Shown here: positions 53,212 through 61,225 of the stretch, piece after piece | Numbering within the stretch: position 1 is the stretch's first letter | Layout: every line of letters starts with the position of its first letter | From: Anaerolineae bacterium | Lineage (GTDB): Bacteria; Chloroflexota; Anaerolineae; Aggregatilineales; Phototrophicaceae | Reading direction: 5' to 3' | DNA length: 64,000 bases | NCBI GenBank assembly: GCA_023382675.1 | Contig: JAHDWN010000008.1 | Span: 31,232 to 95,231 of the forward strand | Program-made: the position numbers and the translations under genes | The notes under the pieces: generated by a model | What the model saw: only the letters and a program-made list of their open reading frames with translations | What the model was told of the DNA's origin: nothing | The model's database searches: none

Positions 53212-53241
53212 GAGCCTGCCCGGCTGTGGCAGAGCAGGCTC
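53212..53241. promoter_or_regulatory. Hairpin inside the giant-protein operon
   Basis: GAGCCTGC / GCAGGCTC, eight perfect pairs around a 14-nt loop, in the longest gap of the operon (70 nt). There is no T-run, so it is more likely an mRNA-stability or processing element than a terminator. Confidence 0.4.
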
Positions 53242-53251
53242 TCTCGTCGGC

Positions 53252-55930
53252 TTAGTTGGTGGGCATGTAGCGCGGGATGATGACCTGGTTCTTATCCAGC
53301 CGTATCGGTTCGCGTTCTGAGACCGTCCCATTGCCAAGGTAATAGGTGACGGTGAGAATGTACTCCTTGGGCGAGCTGTCCTTGACCTGGAAGCGGAAGC
53401 GCTGCGACTCGCCGTTTTCGAACACGAGCGTGTCGCTGTATTCCAGGTTGTTCACCGGATCCTGATAGTCGATCGTCACTTCGACCAACGGTGTCGTCGT
53501 GAAATCGATCAATTTCGGATGGAGAATGGCGGTCACCTCCGGCACTTGCAGCTTGGGGATGACGAGTGCTGTGACGTCGGTGCTGGTCGCTGGCTGCTCG
53601 ATCGTCTTGTCGGGCATGTTGTACGTCAGTTGGTAGCTGTAGTTGCGGCGCTTGTCATCGGCAATCGGGAAGGCCCAGTTCTGCTCGCCAGTGCCCGTCA
53701 GCGCGAAAGTTTCAACTTCCTGGATGCTCGCCTGCGGGTCGTTGTAGCGCAGCGTGGCCTGCACGACCGGCGTCACCTGGAAGTCGACCAGCGCCGGGAT
53801 AAGCTTGACATTCAAGCGCGGCTTCTGGCGCACCAGGATCGGCAGCGTTTGATCGCCGTCGGCCTGGAGCCATGCGCTCTCGAACGGTTCCGCCCCATCT
53901 TTGAACGCCGTCAGGATCTTGTACTCGAACTTACGCTTATTCGGGTCCTTGAGCACGACTGCCCAGGACAGAAACTGATCGACACTCGTCAGGCGGCGCA
54001 CGTCATCGATGAAGTAACCGCCGACGGGGTCGTTGTAGCGCAGGTTGACAATTGTCTGTTGCACGGTGCTCCAGTCGCCCACGGGGACGAGCTGCACGTC
54101 GAGGCGCTTGACCGTATTCGGCTCATTGATCACGAGTTGGCGATTCATCGTCTCGTCCCACTCCGTCTCGACGGTCTGGTCATTCTTCAGGAAGAAGCGC
54201 GTCCGGTAGCGCACCGGGCGATCCCATTCGGTGAAGATGTAGCGCTCGTAGGTGTTCTCAAGCTGGCCGTTGGACAGAATGACCGTCATGCTTTCCTCGG
54301 CAACGTTGACGTCCGAGTAGTTCAAGTCCACCTGGACCGACTTCGTGACCTGTGCGAAATCGACGTTGCCCGCCAGCACCTTGATCGCGATCTTGCCGGG
54401 GTCGGCGACGGTGACGTTCAGGCGCGGGCTGGTTTCCGTCTCCCAGTCGGTGAATTCGCCTGGCTCACGCCCCTCGAAACCGATGCGGTAGCGGTACTCG
54501 TATTCCCGCTTCGCGCCGATCAGGCTGGGGTCCCAGGTGCCGCTCGTCTCGTCTTTCGTGAACGTGAACGTCTCGAACTTCTCGACTCTCTGGTTGTTCT
54601 CATCACGACCTGTGTAGCGAATCTGCGTCTCGACAAACGCGATCGGTTCCGAATCCCAGTCGGCGAAGCACGTCACCGTCAGGCCGAGCGTCTGGAAGAA
54701 CGGATCGTTCAGATCGACGACGCGCACATACTTACGCAGTTCGCTGGCGGACTTGCCGGATAGAAACGCCTGCAACGTCCCCTGTGGGTTTACCGGCCAG
54801 TCCTTCAAGCTCGTGATCTGCTCGTGGTATTCGATGTGCATCGATTCTTCCGAGAACTCCGACTTGAGATAGAAGCGGTCGCTCTCGCTATCGGCCCAGT
54901 CTTTCGTCGGGTCATCCTCTTCGGTTGGTTCCGCGGGTTTGCGGTCGAACCATTTCTCTTTGATCATGTCCATGACGAGCTTGAGGCCGCCGCTGCGCAG
55001 GTCACGCATGAATTCATCCGGCAAGTTGTACCCGGTCGAAAATTGGACCGTGATCAGGCCGGACTCGACCGCCATCTCCAACTGCTGATCCGAGGTCGCG
55101 AACGAATCCTCGTCGCAGCCGTTGCCCTCGTAGTCATGGAAGACCGAGCGCGCGGACATGTAGAGACTCCGCGAATCCGCGGTGATGCGCATGTCAACCG
55201 GAGGCATGCGCGCCATGAATTTGAGCTGGTAGGTGACCTGGATCGGCGTCAAGTCGGTCGCGCCGCTGCCGTCGAGGTTGGTCAGCGTCTTCTCCATAAA
55301 GGTCGCGCCCGCCTCGGTCAAATCCATGTTCGCCGAGACGACATTGTTGCCGGTCAGTGATACGGGTCCTTCCGCAATGCGGTGACGCACCAGAGCGTCG
55401 CTCTGTGGCGCACTGACGGTGAACTTGCCTTCCGTCCAGGTGGGGTGGCTGATGATCACCTTGGGCGGGGCATCACCGGGTGGCGCGCCCGGCCCTTCCG
55501 GCCCCAATCCCAGCAGCACATCGTCGACGCCGATCGAAACGTTCGACGACATGCCGTTGATGTAATGGAAGCTGGAAAGCCGCATCGCTCGGATATCGGT
55601 TTGGCGGCTCTCCGCGAGCGCCTTCAACTGATTCCAATAGTCATTGACATCCTTCTGCAACTGCTCCACGATCTTCGGGTAGTCGGCTTCGCGTACGGAC
55701 ATCTCAACGTCAAAAACCATGAAGCCGCCGCCGCGTGGCAGATCTGGATTTTCTTCACGATCCTGGTCGCCCAACGCGTATTTGATCAACAGAAACACGG
55801 GGTTGCCATTGAAATCGCGCCGGATCGAAACGTAGTCCGGGATCAGGTAGAATTTCCAGAACTGCGTATCATCCTGGTAGGCTGTCACGCGGAACTCCGG
55901 AAAATAACGGAAAGCGGGTATCTTAAGCAT
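53252..55930 (-). CDS. Giant beta-sandwich repeat protein C (892 aa), unknown function
   Basis: A member of the same family in a subtype shared with protein D. The N terminus has YQDDTQFWKFYLIPDYVSIRR, PVFLLIKYALGDQ and GGGFMVFDVEMSV; the second block is LTPIQVTYQLKFMARMPPVD then RITADSRSLYMSA. About five C-terminal units follow from residue 400, for example VQVDLNYSDVN, IVNLRYNDPVGGY, VQATLRYNDPQAS and VEVTIDYQDPVNN, each followed by a W-centred and an aromatic strand. There is no signal peptide or membrane segment. It ends PRYMPTN, resembling protein D's end PAYVSN. The gap before protein B contains a hairpin. Confidence 0.85.
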   Translation of the reverse strand: MLKIPAFRYFPEFRVTAYQDDTQFWKFYLIPDYVSIRRDFNGNPVFLLIKYALGDQDREENPDLPRGGGFMVFDVEMSVREADYPKIVEQLQKDVNDYWNQLKALAESRQTDIRAMRLSSFHYINGMSSNVSIGVDDVLLGLGPEGPGAPPGDAPPKVIISHPTWTEGKFTVSAPQSDALVRHRIAEGPVSLTGNNVVSANMDLTEAGATFMEKTLTNLDGSGATDLTPIQVTYQLKFMARMPPVDMRITADSRSLYMSARSVFHDYEGNGCDEDSFATSDQQLEMAVESGLITVQFSTGYNLPDEFMRDLRSGGLKLVMDMIKEKWFDRKPAEPTEEDDPTKDWADSESDRFYLKSEFSEESMHIEYHEQITSLKDWPVNPQGTLQAFLSGKSASELRKYVRVVDLNDPFFQTLGLTVTCFADWDSEPIAFVETQIRYTGRDENNQRVEKFETFTFTKDETSGTWDPSLIGAKREYEYRYRIGFEGREPGEFTDWETETSPRLNVTVADPGKIAIKVLAGNVDFAQVTKSVQVDLNYSDVNVAEESMTVILSNGQLENTYERYIFTEWDRPVRYRTRFFLKNDQTVETEWDETMNRQLVINEPNTVKRLDVQLVPVGDWSTVQQTIVNLRYNDPVGGYFIDDVRRLTSVDQFLSWAVVLKDPNKRKFEYKILTAFKDGAEPFESAWLQADGDQTLPILVRQKPRLNVKLIPALVDFQVTPVVQATLRYNDPQASIQEVETFALTGTGEQNWAFPIADDKRRNYSYQLTYNMPDKTIEQPATSTDVTALVIPKLQVPEVTAILHPKLIDFTTTPLVEVTIDYQDPVNNLEYSDTLVFENGESQRFRFQVKDSSPKEYILTVTYYLGNGTVSEREPIRLDKNQVIIPRYMPTN

Positions 55931-55965
55931 GAGACTCCTCCTCCTCGTATGACACGATTCACGAA

Positions 55966-58560
55966 CTAGTTAGAAACATAGGCCGGGATAACGATTCGCC
56001 GCTTGTCTTCGAAGTTAGGTGCTGCGTCTTGCGGAATGGGCCTGCCAGCTGTGTCGAAGTAATTCAGGACATAGCTGACCCGCGTCAGGCTGGTATCCTT
56101 GACGTCGATAGTCCAGGTCTTGGTTTCCTTTTGCATGAACTCCAGGCTCTCGAAGAGATGCAGATGGTTCTGGTCGTCGTCGTAGCGCAGATCGACCGTT
56201 ACCAACGGTGTGACGCTGTAGTCGACGAACCCACCGAAGATCTTGATTTCCAACGCGCCAGAGCTCGGCGGATTGTAGGGTTGCAAGACGACGAATTCGT
56301 CGTGCTCGGTCAACTCTGGCATGACGACCGGAGCTGTATCGACCGGATAGTGGGTGACCTGCACCTTGTATTCCAGCGGCGCGCCTTGCGGCACATCAAG
56401 CAGCCACGCCTGGCTGGCTTTGTTGGTCGCCGTGAAGACAAACGTCGCCTGCTTGTTCTGGCCAGCGGCCACATAGCGCAGCGTGACTTCGGTCGTGGGC
56501 ACCCGTGTGAAGTTCAGTGCATCTGGAACAAGCGTGATCCGGTAGCCTGGGCGTGTGATGTTGATACGCACGGTCACGTCATCACTCGGCATCCAATCGA
56601 CAACCTGCGTAGCACCGCTACGGAAACTGGCGATGTAGCTGTACTTGAAATTGCGTAGATTCTTGTTGCGCAGCTCGACCTGCCAGATCTTGAACTCGTC
56701 CCGTGTGCGTAGGACGATCGTCTCAGTCTCGTGAATCTGGTTGGCCGCGTCGTCGTACTGTAGATTGACCATCACCTGTGTGACGTCTTCCCATCCGTTG
56801 CCGGTCGGCAGCAGGGTCACACGCAGGATGTTTTCAAACGGTTGGTTGATTAGCAGCTGCGGCCCGCGATGCTGGTGCCATTCGCTGTCCTCGCGCACCT
56901 CGCCGGACTTGAGCTTGAATAGGCTTCGGTATTGCAGTGGCTGGCGCGGCTCCATGAAAATCTGGCGGCTATACCTATCATCTGGTGTCACGCCAGTCAG
57001 CTTGACCACCTGTTCCTGGCGTTCGACGTTGTTCGCCGGGTCTTCGTAGGCGAGCCGAACCTGGACATGATCGATCAGGTTGGCGAAGTCTACGTCGCCC
57101 GCGACAACCATCGTCTCCACGCGCCCCGTAGGAACTGAGAGATTCAGATCGCGTGCGTCTGTTGAGATCCATTCGCTCATCGGCGTTTCGCGGCCACCTT
57201 CGAACCCAACCTTGTACTGGTATTCGTACTCGCGAACGTCGCCGATCAGTGACGGATCCCACGTCTTGATATCACTGTCCGATTTCGTGAAGGTGAACAC
57301 CTCCGTCTCGGTGCGCGTTTGACCATCGAAATCCTTGCCGCTGTAGCGCAGGTTGACCTGCACGAACTGGATCTGGGACTGCTCATAGTCAGCGAAGACG
57401 CGCGCCTGCAACCCGAGCGTCTGGAAGAATGGATCTTCCAGGCGGATGACGCGCACGAACTGCTTCAGCTTGGCTTCGTTCATGTCGCGGAAAAACGTCT
57501 GCATGGTCGACTGTGGGCTGATGGGCCACTCGATCACACTGCGCTGCTCAAGGTCGAAGCGGATGCTCATCGTCTGTTCGTCGTAGGTCTTCTTCAGGTG
57601 CTTCTTGGTATTGCCGCGGTAGTAATAGTAGTAATTCGCGGGCTGCGGATTCTGCGAGTCGAAATCGTCGTCGCCACCACCGCCATGCTCGTCCTCTTCA
57701 AACATCTGCACCTCGATCATCTGCTTGACGAGATCCAGCGCATATTTACGCAGTTCTTCCAGCACCTTTTCCGGCAGCGCCCCGCCGTTATCGATCTGCA
57801 CCTTGATGGCGCCGGTCGAAGTGGCGGTCTCCGTCTGTTCATCGGTGAACTGGAAATCGTAGGTCGTGCAGTAATCCCGTCCTGCCCCGTCCATCTGCTT
57901 GTGGATGTACTCGTAGACCTTCTTACTATCGACCTCGACGTGAATCCGCACGTCAGGCAGACGCGCCCAGAACTTGAGGTCGTAACGCACCTGGATCGGT
58001 GTCAGGTCGGTCTCACCGGTGCCCTCGTTGCCGATCAAGGTCTGGCGCATGAAGTCGGCGCCCGCCGCCGTCAGCCCCATGTTGAAGACCGACACGTTGC
58101 CCGCCATTAACGAGGGCTTGCCCTCGGTCAGCAGGCTGGTCGTCAGCGCGTCTGCAGTCGGCGCGAAGACCATGACCTGGCCCTCGGTGAATGTCGGCGC
58201 GCCGAAGAGCACCTGCGGCGCCTCGGTCATGCCAGCGACGTCCGGGCTGTTGGTGGCGCGTTTTTGCTGGTAGGCGGCGTTGACCTCCGTCTGGAGCGTC
58301 TGGCGGATTTTCGCCAGCGTTTGCTCCGGCACCGAAAGCTCGATGTCGAAGTTCAGGTAGCCGGCGCCGGTCGGCAGATTCCTGTTTGCTTCGCGTTCCT
58401 CGTTCGAAAACGAGAAGTTGACCAGCAGGAAGATCGGGTCGCCGTTTTCGTCCAGGCGAACCACCGGTTCCGAGGCAAGCGGATAGAACTTATAGAACAG
58501 CGCGTCATCGCTGTAGATCATGACCCCGTCAATCTCTGAGTGCGCGGGAACCTGAAGCAT
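55966..58560 (-). CDS. Giant beta-sandwich repeat protein D (864 aa), unknown function
   Basis: Closest to protein C: IYSDDALFYKFYPLASEPVV, PIFLLVNFSFSNEE and GAGYLNFDIELSVPE open the chain, LTPIQVRYDLKFWARLPDVR marks the second block, and MQTFFRDMNEAKLKQFVRVI resembles LQAFLSGKSASELRKYVRVV of protein C. About five repeats cover residues 380-864 (VQVRLAYEDPANN, MVNLQYDDAANQ, VTLRYVAAGQN, VTVDLRYDDDQNH). A Tyr-rich insert NYYYYYRGN and an acidic GGGDDDFDS run lie near residue 300. There is no signal peptide. It starts 30 nt after the stop of the 270-aa gene, all within one operon. Confidence 0.85.
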   Translation of the reverse strand: MLQVPAHSEIDGVMIYSDDALFYKFYPLASEPVVRLDENGDPIFLLVNFSFSNEEREANRNLPTGAGYLNFDIELSVPEQTLAKIRQTLQTEVNAAYQQKRATNSPDVAGMTEAPQVLFGAPTFTEGQVMVFAPTADALTTSLLTEGKPSLMAGNVSVFNMGLTAAGADFMRQTLIGNEGTGETDLTPIQVRYDLKFWARLPDVRIHVEVDSKKVYEYIHKQMDGAGRDYCTTYDFQFTDEQTETATSTGAIKVQIDNGGALPEKVLEELRKYALDLVKQMIEVQMFEEDEHGGGGDDDFDSQNPQPANYYYYYRGNTKKHLKKTYDEQTMSIRFDLEQRSVIEWPISPQSTMQTFFRDMNEAKLKQFVRVIRLEDPFFQTLGLQARVFADYEQSQIQFVQVNLRYSGKDFDGQTRTETEVFTFTKSDSDIKTWDPSLIGDVREYEYQYKVGFEGGRETPMSEWISTDARDLNLSVPTGRVETMVVAGDVDFANLIDHVQVRLAYEDPANNVERQEQVVKLTGVTPDDRYSRQIFMEPRQPLQYRSLFKLKSGEVREDSEWHQHRGPQLLINQPFENILRVTLLPTGNGWEDVTQVMVNLQYDDAANQIHETETIVLRTRDEFKIWQVELRNKNLRNFKYSYIASFRSGATQVVDWMPSDDVTVRINITRPGYRITLVPDALNFTRVPTTEVTLRYVAAGQNKQATFVFTATNKASQAWLLDVPQGAPLEYKVQVTHYPVDTAPVVMPELTEHDEFVVLQPYNPPSSGALEIKIFGGFVDYSVTPLVTVDLRYDDDQNHLHLFESLEFMQKETKTWTIDVKDTSLTRVSYVLNYFDTAGRPIPQDAAPNFEDKRRIVIPAYVSN

Positions 58561-58590
58561 AGGAACTCCTTTAGGAACAGCTTTCTTCAG

Positions 58591-59403
58591 TCAGGGCGTT
58601 TGGATGGGGATGTCGTCACAGCGAATGGAGCGCACGACTGACAATCTGTTTATGTCGTTGCCCCCCCATTTGGTCGACAGATTGGTCGCATTTTCGATCA
58701 CAAGACGTGTGATTCCGCTTGCAGGTAGTGCCAATTTGCACGCTGGCGAATCCTGTGCAGCGGCGATCCGGCGCGCGAGTTCAACCAATGCGATCGTCTC
58801 CAATTCTTCGACTGCGCCTTTGGCCGAGCGCACGGTCAGATGCACCGTGCCAGCCGCGTGTTGAGCCCGCAGCCACGGGATCAAGACGTCGGCCAGCGTC
58901 ATCGACCAGTCGGCATCTGCGCCAAGTGTAAGATCATCCGTGGCGCTATCGAGCGCCCTCACATCGGCCGAAATGTCGAAGCTGGCGTCGAGCAGCGTCG
59001 CCCGGTACGTCAGCTCCGCCGCGACGACCGCGGGCAATCCGACAGCATTGACTGGCACCGTCGCATTCAGAACGGCATTTGACATCCCTGTGGACGAGGT
59101 GCGTCCCTCTGCGAGCCGCTGGTGTGTGTTCCACACGTAGACGAGCACGCTCTCGAACGGTATCGGCAGCACGCGCCCTGCAGGCGCGGCTGTGCCCAGG
59201 CGCGCGTAGTCATCAGCATTTGGGCCAAAGCGCACCTCACCGACGAGGTAGCCCATCTTTTCGGGCATGAGCAACCAGCGCAGAATGTGACGGCCGTGTG
59301 CGGGGGCAGGGTCAAGGATGTCCACGTAGAACAGCGTCGCATCCGCGGAATCGGCCAGCAAACGATAGCCCCCGAAGCGGGTGGCTGTGGGTACTGCGAT
59401 CAT
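58591..59403 (-). CDS. Operon protein E (270 aa), unknown function
   Basis: A smaller product without the long repeats. The N-terminal region GGYRLLADSADATLFYVDIL is reminiscent of the neighbours' DHADPxxFYY segment, but the rest is distinct: ILRWLLMPEKMGYLVGEVRF, VLVYVWNTHQRLAEG and a C-terminal ITRLVIENATNLSTKWGGND. The AELTYRATLLDASFDISADV stretch could correspond to the second block of the giant proteins. No catalytic motif, signal peptide or membrane segment is seen. It lies between proteins D and F with gaps of 30 and 13 nt. It may be a truncated family member or an adaptor. Confidence 0.75.
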   Translation of the reverse strand: MIAVPTATRFGGYRLLADSADATLFYVDILDPAPAHGRHILRWLLMPEKMGYLVGEVRFGPNADDYARLGTAAPAGRVLPIPFESVLVYVWNTHQRLAEGRTSSTGMSNAVLNATVPVNAVGLPAVVAAELTYRATLLDASFDISADVRALDSATDDLTLGADADWSMTLADVLIPWLRAQHAAGTVHLTVRSAKGAVEELETIALVELARRIAAAQDSPACKLALPASGITRLVIENATNLSTKWGGNDINRLSVVRSIRCDDIPIQTP

Positions 59404-59416
59404 GCGCTTGCCCCTT

Positions 59417-61225
59417 TCACTCCGGCACCGGTGGACGAACGAGCAGCGACGTTTCGGATGCTGCCGTCCAATCTGTGATGGCTAAGGGCAGCGTTTCGCC
59501 GGTGAATTTGCGCGCAATGTATTGCAGGCGATATTCGTAGCGCACTGGGTCAAACACGCTCGCCCGAAAGTGATTCCAGAACAGGGGCCGGTCGGGTTCG
59601 AGTGGGAGCAGCCGTGCACTATTCCCCTGGTCTTTGATCTCGATCCAGACGCCGACGAAGTGCGAAGCGACGTCCGGCGCCAGTGACAATTCGATGCGAT
59701 CGGGTTCGAGCACCTCGAGCAGATAGGCTGGCAGCCGCAACTGACCACCGGTTACCGCGCCCTGGTACAGCAAGTACGGCGTCCCGTCGGCATCGGTCGG
59801 CGGCAAGGCGGTCGCCATCACCGTCAAGTCCGCCAGCGATGCAGCGCCCGGCAGCGGTATCCACGACGTGCGCTTACCAGGCAGCAAACGCACCTGCTTG
59901 AGGATGACGTCGTCCGTGTTCGTAACGGCGAGATCGACTCCTGCGGTGTGATCGAATAGCTCCGGATCGACCTCCGCGCACAAAAACTGGAACTCGATTG
60001 CGTCTGGGTCAATTTCCAGAATCAGAGACTCGACCGGCACATAATCGCGCTTTTTCACGATCGGCCAGCCTGTCCCGCCTGGCGGCGCCATCACGGTCGT
60101 CACCCGGTAAGCCAGGTCGAGCGCATTCGTCAGCGCCGGGAAGAAGGTCGTGAATTGCGCGACGTTGTCCTCGCCGCGGAAGTCGTATGAGGCGAACTCC
60201 GGCACGCCCTGCTCGCCTATGAAGCGCACGTCGACTCCGACTCGCCGTAGGTGATCCGGGTCGATCGGCAGCTGGTTGACGATATGCACGGTGGCACGCT
60301 CGAATGGCGTGATCGTCTGCACAGATGGGAACAACTGCCCGCGCAAGTCTTCGTCAAGTGTCTCGTGATACAGATCGCTCACCGACCACGTCAGCAGGTG
60401 TTGGCGGGTTTCGAGGCGCGGCGTACGCACGTCCCACGAGAGCACGGGCGTGATGGCGAAGGCCTCTGGTTCAAGCGCGTACAGTACCGGGTCAGTCTCC
60501 AACACACGTGTGAAGCACCGGTCGAGCGCGCGCACAGCTACCTCCGCAAGAATCACATCTCGCGCTGGCATCGTCGCGCCGCTTTCAAGTGCGTGGTACT
60601 CGATCAGCCGCTCGCCTACCCGGACGTCCGGCAGGCTCAGAAACGCGGCCACAATCTGATCGGCACGGGCAGGCTGCGAGTCAAGTTGGCTAGAGAGCAG
60701 TGTAAACAGTGGCTCTGCCTGGATACTCACAATCCACGGGTACACCGGAACCAACCCGCGATAATTCAGTTGTACTTCCAGGTCGATCACGGCGGCCTCT
60801 TGCTCAAGAAGATCGCGAATGAGCTGTGTCTCGTGTTCATTCAAGCCCACTGCAGGCACATAGATTTCGTCGCCTGCAAACAGCAGGTCGTACCAATCCC
60901 CTACTTCAGCCTTGGCATCTTCGAGGGGGGAGCGCAACCGTAAACGAAACTGCCCGCCCTCAAAGACTACGGGGCGCGTCTTCCACCCTCCTGCCGCCAG
61001 ATCAGTCTCCATGGCTTCGTCGCGCAGCAGTCGGTGACGCATCCGCAGCAAGCCGCCGCCAACGCTCGCACCGCGATACCGCGCGAGGAAGAAATCCGGC
61101 AGCCTTGCACCGGTCGTCGCTAACGCTAGGCGTGACGGCAGCAGATGCAGTAGTGTCGGATCAGCGTGATCGGGAAACACGTTCGCGACCGACGCCAATT
61201 CGCTGAGTGGGGTCAGCCAGAGCAT
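59417..61225 (-). CDS. Giant operon protein F (602 aa), unknown function
   Basis: The N terminus FPDHADPTLLHLLPSRLAL, PDFFLARYRG and GGGLLRMRHRLL matches the shared N-terminal domain of protein A in order and spacing, with weaker sequence. The second block IDLEVQLNYRGLVPVYPWIV resembles GVIYDLEFLGLRPAFNV. Later strands such as FWNHFRASVFDPVRYEYRLQYIA look like one or two C-terminal repeat units. There is no signal peptide. Its ATG overlaps the stop of protein G by one base (TGATG), a sign of coupled translation. Confidence 0.82.
   Translation of the reverse strand: MLWLTPLSELASVANVFPDHADPTLLHLLPSRLALATTGARLPDFFLARYRGASVGGGLLRMRHRLLRDEAMETDLAAGGWKTRPVVFEGGQFRLRLRSPLEDAKAEVGDWYDLLFAGDEIYVPAVGLNEHETQLIRDLLEQEAAVIDLEVQLNYRGLVPVYPWIVSIQAEPLFTLLSSQLDSQPARADQIVAAFLSLPDVRVGERLIEYHALESGATMPARDVILAEVAVRALDRCFTRVLETDPVLYALEPEAFAITPVLSWDVRTPRLETRQHLLTWSVSDLYHETLDEDLRGQLFPSVQTITPFERATVHIVNQLPIDPDHLRRVGVDVRFIGEQGVPEFASYDFRGEDNVAQFTTFFPALTNALDLAYRVTTVMAPPGGTGWPIVKKRDYVPVESLILEIDPDAIEFQFLCAEVDPELFDHTAGVDLAVTNTDDVILKQVRLLPGKRTSWIPLPGAASLADLTVMATALPPTDADGTPYLLYQGAVTGGQLRLPAYLLEVLEPDRIELSLAPDVASHFVGVWIEIKDQGNSARLLPLEPDRPLFWNHFRASVFDPVRYEYRLQYIARKFTGETLPLAITDWTAASETSLLVRPPVPE

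Noticed and set aside
53182..53337. 52-residue N-terminal extension of giant protein B
   Set aside because: Arg/Pro-rich, overlaps the upstream stop and an intergenic hairpin, and precedes the conserved family start that has its own GAGGAG ribosome site.
50842..55360. Plus-strand frames of 178-432 codons opposite giant proteins B and C
   Set aside because: Rich in Arg/Val/Asp with no domain pattern, and fully overlapped by a consistent minus-strand operon with good spacing and ribosome sites.
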